From contig UQSC01000032.1 in the NCBI GenBank assembly GCA_900543615.1, positions 1 through 17,295 of the forward strand: a stretch of DNA of 17,295 nt, in the 5' to 3' direction. Shown here piece by piece: positions 14,903 through 17,295 of this stretch (the stretch's first letter is position 1; each line of letters starts with the position of its first letter). Under the pieces are notes generated by a model. The model had not been told where the DNA came from. It did no database searches and worked only from the letters and a program-made list of their open reading frames with translations. The position numbers and the translations under genes were made by a program. Origin of the DNA: an uncultured Collinsella sp. (GTDB lineage Bacteria; Actinomycetota; Coriobacteriia; Coriobacteriales; Coriobacteriaceae).

Positions 14903-14969
14903 AGTTGCGGTGAAATAGTTCCTGTTTGGGCGGCATAAGCCGAAAAACAAGAACTATTCCACCGCAACT
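14903..14969 (-). repeat. Long imperfect hairpin downstream of pflA
   Basis: The arms at 14903-14927 and 14945-14969 match as reverse complements at 23 of 25 positions (core GTTGCGGTGAAATAGTTC). The loop contains CGGC-ATAA-GCCG. Read on the minus strand the stem is followed by GCGTTTT, so it may finish the pflA transcript. Its arms are unrelated to those of the other palindromes in the window. Confidence 0.75.
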
Positions 14970-14996
14970 TGACGGGGCTCTTTGGCAATCAACTTG

Positions 14997-15035
14997 GTGC
15001 CCAGGGGCACTCATTTAAGTCTGTCCCCAATGAGT
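14997..15035 (-). terminator. Paired hairpins just after pflA
   Basis: GTGCC-CAGG-GGCAC (14997-15010) is joined to ACTCATT (15009-15015) pairing with AATGAGT (15029-15035). They lie about 20-55 bases past the pflA stop codon. There is no T-run, so termination is only one reading. The segment around GTCTGTCCCCAATGAGT looks like a dispersed repeat that I have met in other genomes, which I cannot confirm here. Confidence 0.4.
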
Positions 15036-15053
15036 AGGGGCGAAAATGGATCG

Positions 15054-15893
15054 CTAGCCGACGGCGTTTTTGAGTTCCGCGCGGCGCTTTTTCATGCCCA
15101 TCATGACGGCGTTGCGCAGTTCGGGCATGCGCGTGGTATCCATCTGTGGAACGCCCTCGAGCTTATAGGGAATGCCCAATTGCTCGTACTTGACGACACC
15201 CATCGTGTGATACGGCAGCATTTCCAGGCCCACCACGTTATGCCACGGGGCAATCAGACGACCGAGTGCCTCGCACTCCTCAACCGTATCGGTAATGCCG
15301 GGCACCACCACGTGGCGGATAACGACCTTAATCTTGCGACGGGCAAGCTCATCACCAAACGCCAGGATGCGTGCGGGATCGCAACCGGTCAGCTTTTTAT
15401 GCTCGACGGGATCGGCATGCTTAATGTCGAGCAGCACCATGTCGGTCTCGTTGAGAACGGCATCGAACTTCTCGGGATGCGTGGGATCGAACGCATAGCC
15501 GCAGCTATCCAAGCAGGTATGCACGCGACCATCGGGGTTATTGTGCATGGTGCGGAACAGGTCGGCTAAAAACGCGGGCTGCAGGAGCGGCTCGCCGCCG
15601 GACACCGTAATACCGCCGCTGCGGTAAAACTCATGATTGCTCTGGAACTCGTCCATCAGGTGCTCGACGGTCACCATGGTGCCGCCGTTAACCGACCAGG
15701 TATCGGGGTTGTGGCAATACGCACAGCGCATGGGGCAGCCCTGAACAAACACCACAAAGCGGATGCCGGGTCCATCGACCGTTCCCATCGTCTCAATCGA
15801 ATGTACGCGGCCCAGGGCAAACGCAGAGTCCTCGGGACGAGCGTCCACACCCTCGAGCGTCATCTCAGCCATTCCCGCTACCTTGCCTCTCAT
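15054..15893 (-). CDS. pflA: Pyruvate formate-lyase activating enzyme
   Basis: A radical SAM enzyme that installs the glycyl radical on pyruvate formate-lyase during anaerobic growth. The 279-residue frame has the CxxxCxxC iron-sulfur motif (Cys53, Cys57, Cys60 in GCPMRCAYCHNPDTW), then VSGGEPLLQ for SAM binding, and LLDIKH and LEMLPYHTMG, which are typical of PflA. No Shine-Dalgarno sequence precedes the ATG at 15893. The ATG at 15872, behind CAAGGTAG, is a good alternative and would give 272 residues. No glycyl-radical enzyme gene lies beside it in this window, so assignment to pyruvate formate-lyase rather than another glycyl-radical enzyme rests on the sequence alone. Confidence 0.92.
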   Translation of the reverse strand: MRGKVAGMAEMTLEGVDARPEDSAFALGRVHSIETMGTVDGPGIRFVVFVQGCPMRCAYCHNPDTWSVNGGTMVTVEHLMDEFQSNHEFYRSGGITVSGGEPLLQPAFLADLFRTMHNNPDGRVHTCLDSCGYAFDPTHPEKFDAVLNETDMVLLDIKHADPVEHKKLTGCDPARILAFGDELARRKIKVVIRHVVVPGITDTVEECEALGRLIAPWHNVVGLEMLPYHTMGVVKYEQLGIPYKLEGVPQMDTTRMPELRNAVMMGMKKRRAELKNAVG

Positions 15894-15994
15894 TGGTTTT
15901 AGCTACATAAATGCCAGAATCATTCTAGCCCATACGCATGATGGCGAAACGGTTTAGCGGTCAATTGGGTTGTCCTATTTGGCCCTACGCAAGA

Positions 15995-16027
15995 GCGGCG
16001 GGAAGGTTATCGCAACCCGCCCGCCGC
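15995..16027 (-). terminator. Terminator-like hairpin after the DegV gene
   Basis: GCGGCGGG (15995-16002) pairs with CCCGCCGC (16020-16027), continued by GGTT/AACC around a 5-base loop. It lies 31 bases past the DegV stop codon and has only a weak T-run on the minus strand. Confidence 0.7.
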
Positions 16028-16058
16028 CGAGGCAATAGAAATCGATAGACGCCAGGCT

Positions 16059-16913
16059 TTACGCCTTGAGCGTGAGCACCGCACCGAAGGCGGTCGGGCC
16101 GCAATGGCTCGAGATGACTCCGCCGACCTGAGTCCAGGTAATATCCTTAAAGCCCAAGTCGTGCGCATAGACTTCCATGTCGTCCCGAAGCTCCTCGGAA
16201 AGGCCTACCGAATACGCCAGGCCAATGTGCGAGTAGTCAATCTCGCCCTTCGCAACCATGTGGTCGATAAAGGCGCGGGCGCACTTGAGCATAGAGCCGC
16301 GGAACTTCTTGGTTGCCACGAACTTACCGCCCGTTACCTCAATGCAGGGCTTAATCTTGAGCAGGTGGGCGCCAAGGAATGCCACGTTGGACAGACGACC
16401 TCCCGCCTTAAGGAAGGCTAGGTCGGTAGGAACAAAGCCCAGCAGCACACGGTCCATGACGGAATTCGTAAATGCAAAGATCTCGTCGACGGTGGCATCG
16501 GGGTGAGCCTCGATGTATTTGGCGGTCTCGACGACAACGAGCGACTGACCCACCGAGACAAAACGCGTGTCCATGGAGAACACGTAGTCGCGGCCCTTAG
16601 CCGCAATCTTGGAGGACTGATGCGAGCAGGTCGTGGCCTCGGAATACGCGAGATGCAAAATGGTCGCGTCAGGCTGCTCAGCGTGAATGCGGTCGTACAC
16701 GTGAGCAAAATCCGCAGGCGCACAGCCACTGGTCTTGGGCATTACGCCAAACTCGTTGCAGCGCGAATAAATCTCGAGCGGATCGATCGAGCCGTCCTCG
16801 ACGGTCTCGTCACCAATCGTGACATGCATAGGCACGCGCACGATACCGTAGCGCTCGCAGAGCTCCGGCGTCACATCCGACCCAGACTCAACCACGATTA
16901 CGTACTTGCCCAT
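16059..16913 (-). CDS. DegV family fatty-acid-binding protein
   Basis: Members bind fatty acids and act as FakB-type subunits that present them to the kinase FakA for phosphorylation. From the ATG at 16913 the protein is 284 residues and begins MGKYVIVVESGSDV, as family members do. Visible family segments are KTSGCAPADF (lipid head-group region), LAYSEATTCSHQS, the FLKAGGRLSNVAFLGAHLLKIKP stretch and a C-terminal GGVISSHCGPTAFG. The longest frame starts with TTG at 17024, but its extra 37 residues look like a translated leader. No strong Shine-Dalgarno sequence precedes 16913. No FakA gene is in the window. Confidence 0.92.
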   Translation of the reverse strand: MGKYVIVVESGSDVTPELCERYGIVRVPMHVTIGDETVEDGSIDPLEIYSRCNEFGVMPKTSGCAPADFAHVYDRIHAEQPDATILHLAYSEATTCSHQSSKIAAKGRDYVFSMDTRFVSVGQSLVVVETAKYIEAHPDATVDEIFAFTNSVMDRVLLGFVPTDLAFLKAGGRLSNVAFLGAHLLKIKPCIEVTGGKFVATKKFRGSMLKCARAFIDHMVAKGEIDYSHIGLAYSVGLSEELRDDMEVYAHDLGFKDITWTQVGGVISSHCGPTAFGAVLTLKA

Positions 16914-17063
16914 TCTTATCACGACCCATCTCGACATTGGCTTTTCAATACATGGCACGCGCCGCCGCACTGTTGCACAACGGCCGCAAAGCGCCAAAGA
17001 GACGCCGCCCCTTGCACACAACAAAGGACAGCGTCTCCCTGGAAAACTCCGTGCTTACCTGAG

Positions 17064-17069
17064 ATTTTA
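17064..17069 (-). promoter_or_regulatory. Candidate -10 box for the DegV gene
   Basis: The minus strand reads TAAAAT here, with only a weak -35 (GTAACA) 17 bases upstream. A leader of about 140 bases would follow before the ATG at 16913. It contains GAGACGC pairing with GCGTCTC, a possible leader hairpin. Confidence 0.35.
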
Positions 17070-17101
17070 CACGGTTTATTAATAGGTGTTACTTACTCCG
17101 C

Positions 17102-17130
17102 AAACGGTAGCTATACGCGATAAACGGTAG
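17102..17130. repeat. Direct repeat AAACGGTAG with 20-base period
   Basis: AAACGGTAG occurs at 17102-17110 and again at 17122-17130, two helical turns apart, just upstream of the candidate DegV promoter. The spacing suggests a tandem regulator-binding site acting from one face of the helix. A third copy, in the opposite orientation, lies before the serine hydrolase gene. Confidence 0.5.
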
Positions 17131-17189
17131 TTCGCTGCGGCAACTGCGACACATTCCGCCCAGCAAGTCCAATCGTGTTCCACGCACGG

Positions 17190-17295
17190 TTAATGCGCGA
17201 GACGGTAGAAATCCATCGACGCCGCACCCTCGGCATGCAACTCCATCGCCGGAACCGCCGGCGAATAGGTACGGCTCGTAAGTGCTGCCTCGCCG
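17190..17295 (-). CDS. 3' end of an unidentified gene, cut by the window edge
   Basis: An open minus-strand frame enters at the right edge and stops at TAA (17190-17192), encoding 34 residues that end in MDFYRLAH. Codon choice (CTC, GCG, GCC) is like that of the core genes, and the frame has no start in the window. The product is not recognised. It may instead be a chance frame, as the fragment is short. Confidence 0.5.
   Translation of the reverse strand, partial: GEAALTSRTYSPAVPAMELHAEGAASMDFYRLAH

Overview
The window looks like a chromosomal contig from a high-G+C gut actinobacterium of the class Coriobacteriia, most like Collinsella. This rests on the G/C-rich third codon positions, frequent GTG starts, the gene content (threonine branch, pyruvate formate-lyase activase, DegV) and the style of the intergenic palindromes. 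The genus is an inference from recognition; no search was run. The first 48 bases are not genomic. They are an Illumina Nextera i5 adapter joined to the insert, so the first gene is cut by a library artefact.

Layout. (1) 49-1905, minus strand: an OmpR/PhoB response regulator followed, with a 4-base GTGA overlap, by its membrane histidine kinase, which is truncated by the adapter. (2) 2134-2712, minus: an O6-methylguanine-DNA methyltransferase. (3) 2713-3404: a gene-poor stretch with two long nested inverted repeats. (4) 3405-8697: an aspartate-family block. asd and lysC (minus) are divergent from thrC and thrB (plus), giving aspartate to aspartyl-phosphate to aspartate semialdehyde, and homoserine to phosphohomoserine to threonine. 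Homoserine dehydrogenase is not in the window. (5) 8.85-12.15 kb: a visibly A+T-richer accessory segment. It holds a small XRE repressor with a palindromic operator, a divergent zinc-ribbon membrane protein, and a likely toxin-antitoxin pair (DUF3990-type protein plus XRE-fusion protein) behind a symmetric double operator. (6) 12.18-17.0 kb, all minus: engB, mtnN, a class A beta-lactamase-like serine hydrolase, pflA and a DegV protein. The 3' end of one more minus-strand gene lies at the right edge.

The most unusual structure is a set of long intergenic palindromes, each with an outer stem of 22-28 perfect base pairs around a separate inner hairpin. Two of them, after asd (3263-3392) and after thrB (8721-8837), have unrelated outer arms and unrelated inner stems. 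Both carry nearly the same asymmetric internal-loop sequences, in the same orientation relative to the gene they follow. A third, beside the thrB ribosome binding site (7690-7801), keeps only the core of that signature. This pattern, variable paired stems with a conserved internal loop, is what a structured RNA or DNA element family would show.

Several gene starts were moved inward from the longest open frame because a good ribosome binding site or the family's usual N-terminus marks an internal start: asd, thrC, thrB, engB, mtnN, the DUF3990 gene and the DegV gene.
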